NCBI GenBank assembly: GCA_019637155.1
Contig: JAHBWE010000032.1
Coordinates: 22,230 to 86,229, forward strand
Origin: Labilithrix sp.
GTDB lineage: Bacteria > Myxococcota_A > Polyangia > Polyangiales > Polyangiaceae
Length of the DNA stretch: 64,000 nucleotides
Direction of reading: 5' to 3'
Made by a program: the position numbers and the translations under genes. Below, in pieces: positions 1 through 8,960 of the stretch; position 1 is the first letter of the stretch; every line of letters starts with the position of its first letter. Under the pieces are notes generated by a model. The model was not told where the DNA came from. It did no database searches and saw only the letters and a list, made by a program, of their open reading frames with translations.

Positions 1-868
1 CGCGTGACGCGCGGCGCGCGACCGCGAGGCGATCGCGATCGACCGCGATGTCCGCGCGGCGCGAGCTCGCTTCGTTCATCGCCGCGTCGACCGACGGCGG
101 CGGCGAGAGCGACGGGTCCTCCGCCGCGTCGACGCCTCCCTCTTCGCCCATCAAGACGCCGAGGGCCTCCTGCGCGCGCGAGAGCGCGGCGAGCTCCTGC
201 TTCACGCGCACGTCCGCCGTCGCGCGCTCTTGCGCCGCGCGCACCGCGTCGAGCTTGTTGCCGACGCCGCCCTCGAACCGCGTGACGGCGTAGTCCTCGA
301 ACGCGCGCGACGTCCGGAGCGCGCGCTGCGCGGCCTGAAGCACGCGGTGCTCCGCGATCACGGTGAGGTACGCCCGCGCGGTCTGGAGCGCGACCGCGCG
401 CCGGACGTCGGCCGCGGACGCGCGCGACGTCGCGACCCCTTCCTTCGCGCGCTGCGACGCGACCCACTGGCGCGGCGCGATGAGCGGGACGTTGAGCTGC
501 AGGTTCGCGTTCATCGAGTCCTTCGGGAGCACGATGTTGCCGTTCGCGAGGCGCCGATCGTCGTCGAGGCGCGTGTACGTCCCGTTCGCGACGAGGGTCG
601 GGAGCCACGCCGCGCGGACCTGCCGCGCGAGCGCGACGGAGCGCTCCACCTCTTGCTGCGCGATCTCCGTGTTCGGGTTCCGCTCGAGCGCGCGGCGCAC
701 CGCCTCCGCGAGCGTGACCGCGCCCGCGGCGGCCTTCTTCGGCGACTCCATCGGCCGCACGTCGACCGGAGGCGGCGGCTGCGGCGGCTCGCCTGCCGCA
801 GCCGCGACGGGGACGAGCACGAACATCGCGACCCCCGCCAAGGTCGGTTTCAGCACGGCGCGAAGCAT
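1..868 (-). CDS. TolC-family outer-membrane efflux protein (3' end outside window)
   Basis: The reading frame starts at an ATG (868) and runs leftward without a stop to the window edge, giving the first 289 residues. A signal peptide of about 24 residues (MLRAVLKPTLAG...) is followed by a proline-rich linker and a segment beginning TLAEAVRRALERNPNTEIAQQEV, which is the usual opening of an outer-membrane efflux protein repeat, then a long heptad-rich helix containing LKNELARAQE-like residues (KQELAALSRAQEALGVLMG). Known members form the outer-membrane and periplasmic channel of type I secretion or RND efflux systems. No inner-membrane or adaptor partner is visible on this side, so the substrate is unknown. 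It is divergent from the molybdoenzyme operon, with a 154-bp gap. Confidence 0.85.
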   Translation of the reverse strand, partial: MLRAVLKPTLAGVAMFVLVPVAAAAGEPPQPPPPVDVRPMESPKKAAAGAVTLAEAVRRALERNPNTEIAQQEVERSVALARQVRAAWLPTLVANGTYTRLDDDRRLANGNIVLPKDSMNANLQLNVPLIAPRQWVASQRAKEGVATSRASAADVRRAVALQTARAYLTVIAEHRVLQAAQRALRTSRAFEDYAVTRFEGGVGNKLDAVRAAQERATADVRVKQELAALSRAQEALGVLMGEEGGVDAAEDPSLSPPPSVDAAMNEASSRRADIAVDRDRLAVARRASR

Positions 869-1022
869 ACTCGAAAGATGCCGCGCCGGGCCCCGCGCGC
901 CGCTCCTTGTGACGAGCGGTGTAGTTTCTCCGACGAACATGCAGCTCGGCCGCAGCCGGCCGAGCTCGATCCATTTTCCCGATCCCGCGACCTGCAGTTC
1001 ATCCGGTAGGATCGGCGCGACG

Positions 1023-2060
1023 ATGCAGCATCGAGCGAGCCGCGCCCGCGCGACGTTCTGGGGAGCGTCCTTCACCGCGCTGCTCGGCGTCATGATCGTC
1101 GCGGGCTCGCGGAAGCTCGCCCACTTCGACGCCGCGCTCGTCGGCTACACGTTCGCGACGCTCTTCGCGACGTTCGGCATCACCTACCGCTACGTCATGT
1201 GGCTGGAGCGTCCGCCGACGCGGATGTACTGGCGGCGCGGCTTTCGCGCCTTCCTCTCGCCGAGCGCGCTCCTCCAGAACGTCCCCGCCGCCGTCCGGCG
1301 CGCCGTCGTCGACCTCGCGGCGAACCGCTTCATCTTCCGCCGCGGCGCGCTCCGCGGCGCCGCGCACTGGCTCATCATGTGGGGCTGCCTCGTCGGGGCG
1401 GCGATCACGTTCCCGCTCGTCTGGGGATGGATCCACTTCGAGACCCCCGACGGAGACCTCGAGAGCTACCGGACCTACGTCTTCGGCCTGCCCGCCGGCG
1501 AGTTCCAGGTGCACTCCGTGCTCGCCTTCATCGTCTTCCACGGCCTCGTGTGGGCGGCGCTCCTCGTCATCGCCGGCGTCATGCTCGCGTTCCGCCGCCG
1601 CATGATCGATCACGGCGCGGCGGCGGCGCAGCAGTTCGGCGAGGACATCCTGCCGCTCGTGCTCCTCCTCGCGATCAGCGTCACCGGCGTCATGCTGACC
1701 GTGAGCTACACGTGGATGAAGGGATACGCGTACTCGTTCATCGCGATCCTCCACGCCGTCACCGTCATCGTGACGTTGCTCTGGCTGCCGTTCGGGAAGC
1801 TCTTTCACGTCTTCCAGCGCCCCGCCCAGCTCGGGGTGAGCTTCTACAAGGACGCCGCCGCGCGCGGGGAGCAGGCGCGCTGCCGGCGCTGCGAGGAGCC
1901 GTTCGCCGGCGCGACGATGATCCGCGACCTCATGACGGTGGAGCGCGAGCTCGGCTTCCGCTACGATGACTACCAGCAGGTCTGCCCCCGCTGCCGGCGC
2001 GCGATGTTCGGTCTCGCCCAGACGGCGATGTGGAGACCCGTACCCACCACGGAGGAGTGA
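1023..2060 (+). CDS. NarI/DmsC-like b-type cytochrome membrane subunit with C-terminal zinc ribbon
   Basis: The 345-residue protein has about six hydrophobic segments in residues 12-268. Several histidines lie within or at the edges of them (AAHW, VHSVLAFIVFHG, AILHAV, KLFHVF), as expected of a quinol-oxidising di-haem b subunit. After the last helix a soluble tail carries two CxxC pairs (CRRCEEPF and CPRCRR), which probably bind zinc or iron. It lies 3 bp before the molybdoenzyme gene and its final codons supply a GAGGAG ribosome-binding site for that gene. I infer that it anchors the enzyme and passes electrons from quinol. The start ATG at 1023 puts the first helix at the N-terminus; the frame stays open upstream, but that part is not hydrophobic. 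Haem ligation is inferred, not shown. Confidence 0.7.
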   Translation: MQHRASRARATFWGASFTALLGVMIVAGSRKLAHFDAALVGYTFATLFATFGITYRYVMWLERPPTRMYWRRGFRAFLSPSALLQNVPAAVRRAVVDLAANRFIFRRGALRGAAHWLIMWGCLVGAAITFPLVWGWIHFETPDGDLESYRTYVFGLPAGEFQVHSVLAFIVFHGLVWAALLVIAGVMLAFRRRMIDHGAAAAQQFGEDILPLVLLLAISVTGVMLTVSYTWMKGYAYSFIAILHAVTVIVTLLWLPFGKLFHVFQRPAQLGVSFYKDAAARGEQARCRRCEEPFAGATMIRDLMTVERELGFRYDDYQQVCPRCRRAMFGLAQTAMWRPVPTTEE

Positions 2061-2063
2061 CCG

Positions 2064-4331
2064 ATGGCGAAGATCCCCGTCGACGAGCTCGCCATCACGA
2101 GGGCCTACGGCCCCCACGTCTCCGCCAAGATCCGCGGCGCGCCGGGCGAGGAGCCGGAGCGGCTCGTCAAGACGCATTGCTGCTTCTGCGGCCAGCAATG
2201 CGGAATCCAGCTCAAGGTCCGAAACGAGCAAGTCATCGGCTTCGAGCCGTGGGAGGAGTTCCCGTTCAACCGCGGAATGCTCTGCCCGAAAGGCGTAAAG
2301 CGTTATCTCCAGGGCTCGCACCCGGACCGCCTCCTCACCGCGCTCGCGCGCGATCCTTCGCAGTCGAGCGGCTTCCGCCCGATCGCCTACGACGAGGCGA
2401 TCGCCAAGGTCGCGCGCGAGATCGAGCGTCTCCAGGAGACGCACGGCCACGGGTCGGTCGGCGTCCTCGGCGGCGCGAGCCTCACGACGGAGAAGACCTA
2501 CCTCCTCGGCAAGTTCGCGCGCGTCTGCTTGAAGACGCCGTTCATCGACTACAACGGCCGGCTCTGCATGGTGAGCGCGGGGGCGGCGAACAAGAAGGCC
2601 TTCGGCATCGATCGGACGACGAACCCGTGGGCCGACATGATCGGCACGGAGGTCATCTGGCTCGCGGGCTCGAACGTCGCCGAGTGCTCGCCGATCACGA
2701 CGAACTACGTCTGGCAGGCGCGGGAGCGAGGCGCGAAGGTGATCGTGCAAGACCCGCGCATCACCCCGATCGCGCGCACGTGCGATCTCTATTTGCCAGT
2801 CCGCCCCGGTCGCGACGCGGCGCTGTTCGCGGGCGTCCTCCAGCTGATGATCGACAATGGCTGGATCGATCGCGACTTCATCGAGGCCCACACCGTCGGC
2901 TTCGACGAGGTCGCGAAGTATTGCCGGGAGTGGACGCCGGCGCGGACCGCCGACGTCACCGGCGTCCCCGAGCGCTCGCTCCGGAAGGCGGCGGAGCTCT
3001 GGGGCCAGGCGAAGTCGAGCTTCTTCTTCCACGCCCGCGGGATCGAGCATCACTCGAACGGAGTCCAGAACGCGCTCGGCACGATCAACCTCGTGCTCGC
3101 GTCGGGGAGGCTCGGAAAACCGAATTGCGGATATGGGACGATCGTCGGGCAGGCCAACGGTCAAGGCGGCCGCGAGCACGGGATGAAATGCGATCAGCTC
3201 CCGGGCTGGCGCGAGATCACGAATCCCGATCATCGCAAATACATCGCCGGCGTCTGGGACATCGAGGAGAAGGACCTCCCCGGTCCCGGCGTCGACGCGT
3301 ACGAGCTATTTCGCAAGATCGACGCCGGCGAGATCAAGGGCCTCGTCTCGATCTGCTTCAACCCGAAGGTCTCGCTGCCCGACAGCGACTTCGTCACGCG
3401 CGCGCTCGAGAAGCTCGAATTCTACGTCGCGATCGACTTCTTCCTGAACGACACCGCGCGCCACGCGGACGTCGTCCTCCCCGGCAGCCTCCACGAAGAG
3501 GACGAGGGCACCGTGACCCAGGTCGAAGGCCGCGTCATCAAGGTCAACAAGGCGGTGGAGTGCCCCGGCGACGCGCGCCAGGACTGGCGGATCGTCCAGG
3601 ACATCGCGCGCGCCCTCGGCCGCCCGAAGGGCTTCACCTTCGACGACCCGCGCGCGATCTTCGAGGAGCTCCGCGTCGCGAGCAAAGGTGGCGTCGCCGA
3701 CTATTCGGGGATCACCTACGAGAAGATCGAGCGCCAGATGGGCGTGTTCTGGCCGTGCTACGCGGAGGACCCCCGCACCGGAAAAGCGAGCCCCGATCAC
3801 GAGGGGACGCCCCGCCTCTTCGCGCCCGACAGCTACAACCCGGTCGCGAAGGGCGCGGGCCGGTTCTACTTCCCGGACGGCAAGGCGCGCTTCAACGTCG
3901 CCGACTACCGGACGCCCGCCGACGACGTCGACGAGGCCTATCCGCTCTTCTTGACCACCGGCCGCGTCGTGAGCCAGTTCCTCTCCGGCACCCAGACGCG
4001 GCGCATCGGCCCGCTCGTGAGCCAGTACCCGGAGCCGCGCATCGAGCTCCACCCGCGCCTCGCGCAGAAGCTCGGGATCGCCGACGGCGAATGGACGACG
4101 TGCGAGACGCGGCGCGGCACGATCACGCTGAAGGCGATGGTCGTGACGACGATCCGCCCCGACACGATCTTCATCCCCTACCACTGGGCCGGCGAGAAGA
4201 GCGCCAACCGCCTGACCGTCGCGGCGCAGGACCCGATCAGCAAGATCCCTCAGTACAAGGTCTGCGCCTGCCGCGTCCGCAAGGCGGACGGCGCGCCGTC
4301 GTACGCGTCGGTGCTGGAGCCGCAGCAATGA
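2064..4331 (+). CDS. Molybdopterin (bis-MGD) oxidoreductase, nitrate reductase-like catalytic subunit
   Basis: The protein has 755 residues. Its N-terminal [4Fe-4S] motif is Cys39/40-x2-Cys-x3-Cys46 followed by Cys74 in the sequence CPKG. A second key motif, NGRLCMVSA, places Cys168 where NasA, NapA and formate dehydrogenases have the molybdenum ligand. The C-terminal part contains the molydopterin dinucleotide-binding block (TTGRVVSQFLSGTQTRR, then HPRLAQKLGI). Length is near assimilatory NasA/NarB and shorter than NapA. The gene is followed with ATGA overlap by a four-cluster ferredoxin and then a Rieske gene, which is unusual for plain NasA and recalls other membrane-linked Mo enzymes. There is no Tat motif on this subunit, so it may work in the cytoplasm or be exported with a partner. 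Nitrate is the best guess for substrate; formate-type activity cannot be excluded. Confidence 0.85.
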   Translation: MAKIPVDELAITRAYGPHVSAKIRGAPGEEPERLVKTHCCFCGQQCGIQLKVRNEQVIGFEPWEEFPFNRGMLCPKGVKRYLQGSHPDRLLTALARDPSQSSGFRPIAYDEAIAKVAREIERLQETHGHGSVGVLGGASLTTEKTYLLGKFARVCLKTPFIDYNGRLCMVSAGAANKKAFGIDRTTNPWADMIGTEVIWLAGSNVAECSPITTNYVWQARERGAKVIVQDPRITPIARTCDLYLPVRPGRDAALFAGVLQLMIDNGWIDRDFIEAHTVGFDEVAKYCREWTPARTADVTGVPERSLRKAAELWGQAKSSFFFHARGIEHHSNGVQNALGTINLVLASGRLGKPNCGYGTIVGQANGQGGREHGMKCDQLPGWREITNPDHRKYIAGVWDIEEKDLPGPGVDAYELFRKIDAGEIKGLVSICFNPKVSLPDSDFVTRALEKLEFYVAIDFFLNDTARHADVVLPGSLHEEDEGTVTQVEGRVIKVNKAVECPGDARQDWRIVQDIARALGRPKGFTFDDPRAIFEELRVASKGGVADYSGITYEKIERQMGVFWPCYAEDPRTGKASPDHEGTPRLFAPDSYNPVAKGAGRFYFPDGKARFNVADYRTPADDVDEAYPLFLTTGRVVSQFLSGTQTRRIGPLVSQYPEPRIELHPRLAQKLGIADGEWTTCETRRGTITLKAMVVTTIRPDTIFIPYHWAGEKSANRLTVAAQDPISKIPQYKVCACRVRKADGAPSYASVLEPQQ

Positions 4332-4993
4332 CCGTCCACCAGCCGCTCGAGTTCTTCGTCGATCCCAGCCGCTGCATCGGCTGCCAGTCGTGCGTGCAAG
4401 CGTGCAGCGAGTGCGACACCCATCGCGGCGAGTCGATGATCCACCTCGAGTTCATCGATCGCGGGCACAGCGTGCAGACGGTGCCGATGGTCTGCATGCA
4501 CTGCGAGCAGCCGACCTGCGCCGAGGTCTGCCCCGCCGACGCGATCAAGCGGACCGCCGACGGCGTCGTCCAGAGCGCGCGGAAGCCCCGCTGCATCGCG
4601 TGCGGGAACTGCGTGATGGCGTGCCCGTTCGGGGTGCCGGAGCTCTACATCGATCGCGCGATCATGATGAAATGCGACATGTGCTACGACCGCACGTCGG
4701 TCGGCAAGCGGCCCATGTGCGCGACGGTCTGCCCGAGCCAGGCGCTCTTCTTCGGGACGCGCGAGCAGATCGAGGCGATCCGCCCGCAGTCGATGCCGAC
4801 GAACCGCTTTCGCTTCGGCGAGCAGGTCATCACGACGCGCGTCAGCGTGATGGTCCCGCGCGCGCCGGCGCCGGCCCCGCTCCTCGACGTGACGGCGGCG
4901 ATGGACGAGCGGCCCGCGAACCGAACGGTGCGCTTGAACGTCATCGGCGCGATCGATCCGCTCCCGGATCCCTTCGCCGAGGTGGAGGTCTGA
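4328..4993 (+). CDS. Four-cluster 4Fe-4S ferredoxin subunit (DmsB/NrfC type)
   Basis: This is a 221-residue electron-transfer subunit. It contains four cysteine groups: CIGCQSCVQAC near residue 16, CMHCEQPTCAEVCP near 57, CIACGNCVMACPFG near 86, and CDMCYDRTSVGKRPMCATVCP near 118. This is the 16-cysteine pattern of the DmsB/NarH/PsrB family. It overlaps the catalytic-subunit stop as ATGA, so translation is probably coupled. The C-terminal 50 residues are a proline-rich tail without cysteines, and likely form a partner contact. Its job should be to carry electrons between the membrane or Rieske subunit and the N-terminal cluster of the molybdoenzyme. Confidence 0.88.
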   Translation: MTVHQPLEFFVDPSRCIGCQSCVQACSECDTHRGESMIHLEFIDRGHSVQTVPMVCMHCEQPTCAEVCPADAIKRTADGVVQSARKPRCIACGNCVMACPFGVPELYIDRAIMMKCDMCYDRTSVGKRPMCATVCPSQALFFGTREQIEAIRPQSMPTNRFRFGEQVITTRVSVMVPRAPAPAPLLDVTAAMDERPANRTVRLNVIGAIDPLPDPFAEVEV

Positions 4994-4995
4994 CG

Positions 4996-5520
4996 ATGGC
5001 GAACGACGGCACCCGCGACGACGCCGAGGCCCAACCGGAGTGGCGCAAGGACTTCCCGATCGACGTCCCGGCCGACCAGTACGTCGCGCGCCGCGACTTC
5101 GCGAAGTTCCTCGTCCTGACCAGCGCCGCGTTCGTCGCCGGCCAGGGATGGATCGCGGCACAGGACCTCGTCCGCAAGAACCGCGCGACGGCGGCGCGCG
5201 CGAGGATCGGGCTCCTCTCCGAGACGCCGATCGGGACCGCGTCCGTCTTCCGCTACCCGACGCCGCACGATCCCTGCCTCCTCATCCGGCCGGAGAAGGA
5301 CGTCCTCCTCGCCTACAGCCAGGCGTGCACGCACCTCTCGTGCGCGGTCGTGCCGAAGATCGAGGAGGGGGTCCTCTACTGCCCCTGCCACGCGGGGTAC
5401 TTCGACCTGAAGACGGGGCGCAACATCGCCGGCCCTCCGCCGCGCCCGCTCCCGCGCATCGTGCTCGCGATCGAAGGCGACGAGATCTTCGCCGTCGGCG
5501 TCGACGAGCGGACGGTGTGA
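4996..5520 (+). CDS. Rieske [2Fe-2S] protein with Tat-type signal anchor
   Basis: The 174-residue protein has an N-terminal RRDFAKF motif at about residues 32-38 followed by a hydrophobic stretch (LVLTSAAFVAG), a twin-arginine signal or anchor. The Rieske cluster ligands are CTHLSC near residue 112 and CPCHAGY near residue 130, the standard C-x-H and C-x2-H pairs. The second position (SC rather than GC) is typical of arsenite-oxidase-like or nitrite-reductase-like Rieske proteins. It begins 2 bp after the ferredoxin stop. Its presence suggests a periplasmic or membrane-surface step between quinol and the Mo enzyme, in line with the b-type cytochrome at the head of the operon. Confidence 0.88.
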   Translation: MANDGTRDDAEAQPEWRKDFPIDVPADQYVARRDFAKFLVLTSAAFVAGQGWIAAQDLVRKNRATAARARIGLLSETPIGTASVFRYPTPHDPCLLIRPEKDVLLAYSQACTHLSCAVVPKIEEGVLYCPCHAGYFDLKTGRNIAGPPPRPLPRIVLAIEGDEIFAVGVDERTV

Positions 5521-5524
5521 CGCG

Positions 5525-5740
5525 ATGAAGCGGCAGCTCTCCCGCGCGCAACGGATGCCCGTCATCTACGGGATCATCTGCTTCGTCCTCACCCTCGTCG
5601 TCCTCCAGCTCTGGCTCTTGACCGCGACGATGAACGCCTGGCTCGGCGGCGACGACTCCGTCGTCTGGCCCGCGCTCGGCGCGAGCGCGGCCTGCCTCCT
5701 CTTGAACCTGGGTCTCCTCCGCTACCTCCGCCGCGAATGA
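5525..5740 (+). CDS. Small two-helix membrane protein of the molybdoenzyme operon
   Basis: This 71-residue protein has a basic N-terminus (MKRQLSRAQR), two hydrophobic helices at about residues 12-35 and 45-65, and a positive C-terminus (RYLRRE), so both ends should lie inside the cell. It sits 4 bp after the Rieske gene and overlaps the transporter start by ATGA. Small proteins like this often help assemble or anchor oxidoreductase complexes. I cannot assign a precise function. Its tight packing in the operon supports a role in the same complex. Confidence 0.7.
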   Translation: MKRQLSRAQRMPVIYGIICFVLTLVVLQLWLLTATMNAWLGGDDSVVWPALGASAACLLLNLGLLRYLRRE

Positions 5741-6756
5741 CCGCGGACGAGAAGCTCGCGGAGATGCCGCCGGCGTACTTCGCCGTCGCGATGGCGACCG
5801 GCATCGTGTCGATCGCGGCCCAGCTCCTCGGGTTGCGGACGATCGCGATCGCGCTCTACGCGCTGAACGTCGCCTTCTACGCCGCGCTGTGGCTCCTGCT
5901 CCTCCTCCGCGTCCTCCGCCATCGCGCTCGCGTCCGCGCCGATCTCCTTCATCACGGCCGCTGCATGGGGTTCTTCACCACCGTCGCGGCGACGTGCGTG
6001 ATCGGCTCGCAGTCGCTCGTCGTCGCCGGCCTCGCCGGCGTCGCGCTCGTCGCGTGGGGCGTCGCGATCGCGCTCTGGGTCCTCGTCACGTACACGATCA
6101 TCACCGTCCTCACGGTGAAGGAGGACAAACCCGCGCTCGCGGAGGGCATCAACGGCGCGTGGCTCTTGCCGGCGGTGGCGTCGCACGCCGTCGCGGTCCT
6201 CGGCGCCCAGCTCGCGCCGCGGCTCTCGCCCTACGCGCCGCACGCGCTCTTCTTCGCGCTCGTGACGTGGCTCGGCGGGTCGATGCTCTACGTCTGGATC
6301 ATCTCCCTCATCTTCTATCGCTACACGTTCTTCACCCTTCGCCCGAACGACCTCGCGCCGCCGTACTGGATCAACATGGGCGCGGCCGCGATCGCGACGC
6401 TCGCCGGCGCGACGCTGATCGGCGCCGCCGAGCACTCGCCCGTCCTCGGTCAGATCCTGCCGTTCGTGCGCGGCTTCACCCTCTTCTGGTGGGCGACCGC
6501 GACGTGGTGGATCCCGATGCTCGTCATCCTCGGCGTCTGGCGCCACGTCTACAAGAAGTTCCCCCTCCGCTACGACCCGCTCTACTGGGGCGCGGTCTTC
6601 CCGCTCGGCATGTACACCGCGTGCACGGTGCGCCTCTCGCAAGCGGTCGACGCGCCGTTCCTCCTCGCGATCGCGCGGCCGTTCGTGGTGGTGGCCCTCG
6701 CGGCCTGGGCGCTCACGCTGGTCGGGATGCTCCGCGCGATCAGGGCGCGAACGTGA
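5737..6756 (+). CDS. SLAC1/TehA (TDT) family anion channel or transporter
   Basis: The 339-residue protein has about ten transmembrane segments beginning PPAYFAVAMATGIVSIAAQLLG, the signature opening of the tellurite-resistance/dicarboxylate transporter family. Family members include TehA, yeast Mae1 and Ssu1, and the plant anion channel SLAC1, which passes nitrate and chloride. It overlaps the preceding gene by ATGA, so it is part of the molybdoenzyme operon. I infer that it moves the substrate or product of the enzyme, such as nitrate or nitrite; this is from context only. Its 3' end overlaps the converging secreted-protein gene by 17 bp. Confidence 0.8.
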   Translation: MTADEKLAEMPPAYFAVAMATGIVSIAAQLLGLRTIAIALYALNVAFYAALWLLLLLRVLRHRARVRADLLHHGRCMGFFTTVAATCVIGSQSLVVAGLAGVALVAWGVAIALWVLVTYTIITVLTVKEDKPALAEGINGAWLLPAVASHAVAVLGAQLAPRLSPYAPHALFFALVTWLGGSMLYVWIISLIFYRYTFFTLRPNDLAPPYWINMGAAAIATLAGATLIGAAEHSPVLGQILPFVRGFTLFWWATATWWIPMLVILGVWRHVYKKFPLRYDPLYWGAVFPLGMYTACTVRLSQAVDAPFLLAIARPFVVVALAAWALTLVGMLRAIRART

Positions 6757-7513
6757 CCTCGGTCGCGTTGACGGTGTTGCCCGCGCCGTTCAGCGTGAAC
6801 GACATCGACGGGATGCCGGAGGCGGCCTGGCAGTCGATGACGCCGCTGCCCGCGATCGGGAGCTTCACCTGCGTGTAGGGACCGTTCGGCTGGACCATCT
6901 GCTTGGTGGGCGCGAGGGCGAAGCTCGCCCAGTTGATCGCGATCGTGGCCTCCTTCGGCGCGCCGCCGAAGAGCGCCAGGTGCACGTGGCCGTAGCTCGG
7001 GGTCGCTCCGCACGTGCCGCCGAAGAACCCACCGCGGACGAAGACGTCGGTGCTCGTCGACGACGGCGGGCTCCACGTGCCCTCGCCCTTGTACGACTTC
7101 GGGCTCAGCGTCTTCGACTGGAGCAGGTTGTTGCTCTCGCCGTAGACGTTCACCTTCGCGGTGCCCAGCGCCGCCTTGCAGTTGAGCGCCTTGCCCGTCA
7201 CCGTGAAGCCCTTCGCCCCCGCCTTCGCCGGGACGTTCACCGTCGTCGCGTCGGTCTGCCCGCCGTAGACGAGCTCCACCTTCCCGTTCCACGCGTTCGT
7301 GAGCGAGTTGTTCGTGACGGTCACGCGCGCGACGAGCGGCTTCCCGCACCCGACGTCGGTCGGCTGGACCGCCACCGACGTCTGGAGGGCGGAGACGACC
7401 GGCGCTCGCGCCGTCGGCGACAGCGAGGGGGCTTTGCTGTCGGCAGGCGCCGCGTGCGCGGCGGAGGCGAGTGCGACACCAACGAGACCGGAGAGGATGG
7501 CGAAGCGCTTCAT
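6740..7513 (-). CDS. Secreted protein of unknown function
   Basis: This gene encodes 257 residues with a clear Sec signal (MKRFAILSGLVGVALASAAHA). An alternative ATG four codons upstream (7525) exists; neither has a good Shine-Dalgarno site. The mature part is rich in Thr, Val, Asn and Gly and contains a block with alternating hydrophobic residues (ARVTVTNNSLTNAWNGKVELVYGG), suggesting one or two beta-sandwich domains. Four or so cysteines could form disulfides. It converges on the transporter gene. No family was recognised; it is probably an exported structural or binding protein. Confidence 0.75.
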   Translation of the reverse strand: MKRFAILSGLVGVALASAAHAAPADSKAPSLSPTARAPVVSALQTSVAVQPTDVGCGKPLVARVTVTNNSLTNAWNGKVELVYGGQTDATTVNVPAKAGAKGFTVTGKALNCKAALGTAKVNVYGESNNLLQSKTLSPKSYKGEGTWSPPSSTSTDVFVRGGFFGGTCGATPSYGHVHLALFGGAPKEATIAINWASFALAPTKQMVQPNGPYTQVKLPIAGSGVIDCQAASGIPSMSFTLNGAGNTVNATEVTFAP

Positions 7514-7575
7514 GGGGTTTGTCATAGACGAACGAGCCCGGTTTGTCGTCGTCACCTCAACGGACGACAAACCGC

Positions 7576-8940
7576 TCACTTCTGGCGCGCGCGCACGAGG
7601 CGGAAGTAGCGGAGCGCGAGGCCCGACGCCTTCGCCGCCTGGCCCACGTTGCCGTTGTGGCGCGCGAGCACGGCGGCGACGTAGCGGCGCTCGAACTCCT
7701 CGAGCGACATGCGCCGCGCGATCGGGAACGGGATGTCCTCCGCGACGAGCGAGTCGAGCCAGTCGCCGCCGCCGCCTTGGACCGCCGCGACCGACCGCGA
7801 CGCGGCGGGCGGCGCGCGGACCGGCATCTCGATGTCGGCGCCGAGCGCGACGTAGCGCGCGACGAGGTTCCGGAGCTCGCGCACGTTGCCGGGCCACGTG
7901 TAGTCGGCGAAGCGCGAGAGGATCTCGGCGACGAGCGAAGGATCGCCGCTCATCTCCTTGACGAACTGCTTCACGAGCAGCGGCACGTCGCCGTGGCGAT
8001 CGCGGAGCGGCGGGAGCTCGACCCGCGCGACGGCGAGGCGATGGAACAGGTCGTCGCGGAAGCGGCCCGCGGCGACCTCCTTGTCGAGATCGCGGCGCGT
8101 CGCGGAGAGGACGCGGACGTCGACCTTGATCGTCTGGCGCCCGCCGACGCGGCGGAGCTCGCCGCGATCGATCAGGCGGAGGAGCTTCGCCTGGAGCGGG
8201 AGATCGAGGTCGCCGATCTCGTCGATGAGGAGCGTGCCGCCGTCGGCCTCCTCGAAGACGCCGGCGCGATCGCGCTCGGCGCCGGTGAACGCGCCGCGGA
8301 CGTGACCGAAGAGCTCCGACTCGATGAGCTGCGACGACACGGTCGTGCAGTCGAAGACGACGAAGGGCCCGCGCGATCCGCCCATCTCGTGGAGCGACTC
8401 GGCGAGGACCTCCTTCCCGGTGCCGGTCTCGCCCTCGATGAGGCACGGCACGCGCGCCTTCGCGATGCGCTCGCAGAGCGGGTAGAGCCGCCGCATCGCG
8501 GTGCTCGCGCCGAACGTGCGGCCGTAGCGCATCTGGTTGCCGAGGTCGGCCGGCTCGCCGCGGACGCGCATCGTCTCGAGCGCGATCGCGGTGCTGCCGA
8601 AGCGGATCGTCTCTCCGCCGCGCACGAACGCAGACGCGATGCGGACGCCGTCGATCGCGGTGCCGTTGGTGGAGCCGAGGTCGTCGAGGCGGAAGCCGCC
8701 CTTCTGCGTGGGCTCGAACGCGGCGTGCCGGCGCGAGACGGTGGGATCGCCGAGGCGGATCGCGCAGACCGGGCTCGTGCCGACGAGGATGCGCGACGGC
8801 GCGTTCGGATCGAGGTCGAACGACTGCCCGGCGTCGGGTCCTTCGCTCACGGTCGCGCGGAGCCGCTCCACCGGCGCGGAGGCGACGCGATGCGCCTCCG
8901 TCGCGATCTGGGTCTCGGGATCGTCGTAGCTGCGCGGCAC
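7576..8940 (-). CDS. Sigma-54-dependent activator with N-terminal FHA domain
   Basis: Counting from a GTG at 8940 the protein has 454 residues. Residues 28-122 form an FHA domain (SRRHAAFE, DDLGSTNGT), which binds phosphothreonine. The AAA+ domain follows with Walker A GETGTGKE (170-177), the sigma-54 contact loop GAFTGA (216-221) and Walker B LLIDEIGD. A Fis-type helix-turn-helix ends the protein (GNVGQAAKASGLALRYF). The frame is open further upstream but collides with the next gene, so GTG 8940 was chosen; there is no good ribosome site to confirm it. In myxobacteria FHA activators take their cue from Ser/Thr kinases, and several are encoded nearby. A possible target is the sigma-54 promoter at 14894. 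Confidence 0.9.
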   Translation of the reverse strand: MPRSYDDPETQIATEAHRVASAPVERLRATVSEGPDAGQSFDLDPNAPSRILVGTSPVCAIRLGDPTVSRRHAAFEPTQKGGFRLDDLGSTNGTAIDGVRIASAFVRGGETIRFGSTAIALETMRVRGEPADLGNQMRYGRTFGASTAMRRLYPLCERIAKARVPCLIEGETGTGKEVLAESLHEMGGSRGPFVVFDCTTVSSQLIESELFGHVRGAFTGAERDRAGVFEEADGGTLLIDEIGDLDLPLQAKLLRLIDRGELRRVGGRQTIKVDVRVLSATRRDLDKEVAAGRFRDDLFHRLAVARVELPPLRDRHGDVPLLVKQFVKEMSGDPSLVAEILSRFADYTWPGNVRELRNLVARYVALGADIEMPVRAPPAASRSVAAVQGGGGDWLDSLVAEDIPFPIARRMSLEEFERRYVAAVLARHNGNVGQAAKASGLALRYFRLVRARQK

Positions 8941-8960
8941 CCGCTCATCATAGGGCGTCG

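Noticed and set aside
363..1009. Long plus-strand frames over the TolC-like gene
   Set aside because: They are shadows of a GC-rich gene on the other strand: Arg/Ala-rich, without any domain.
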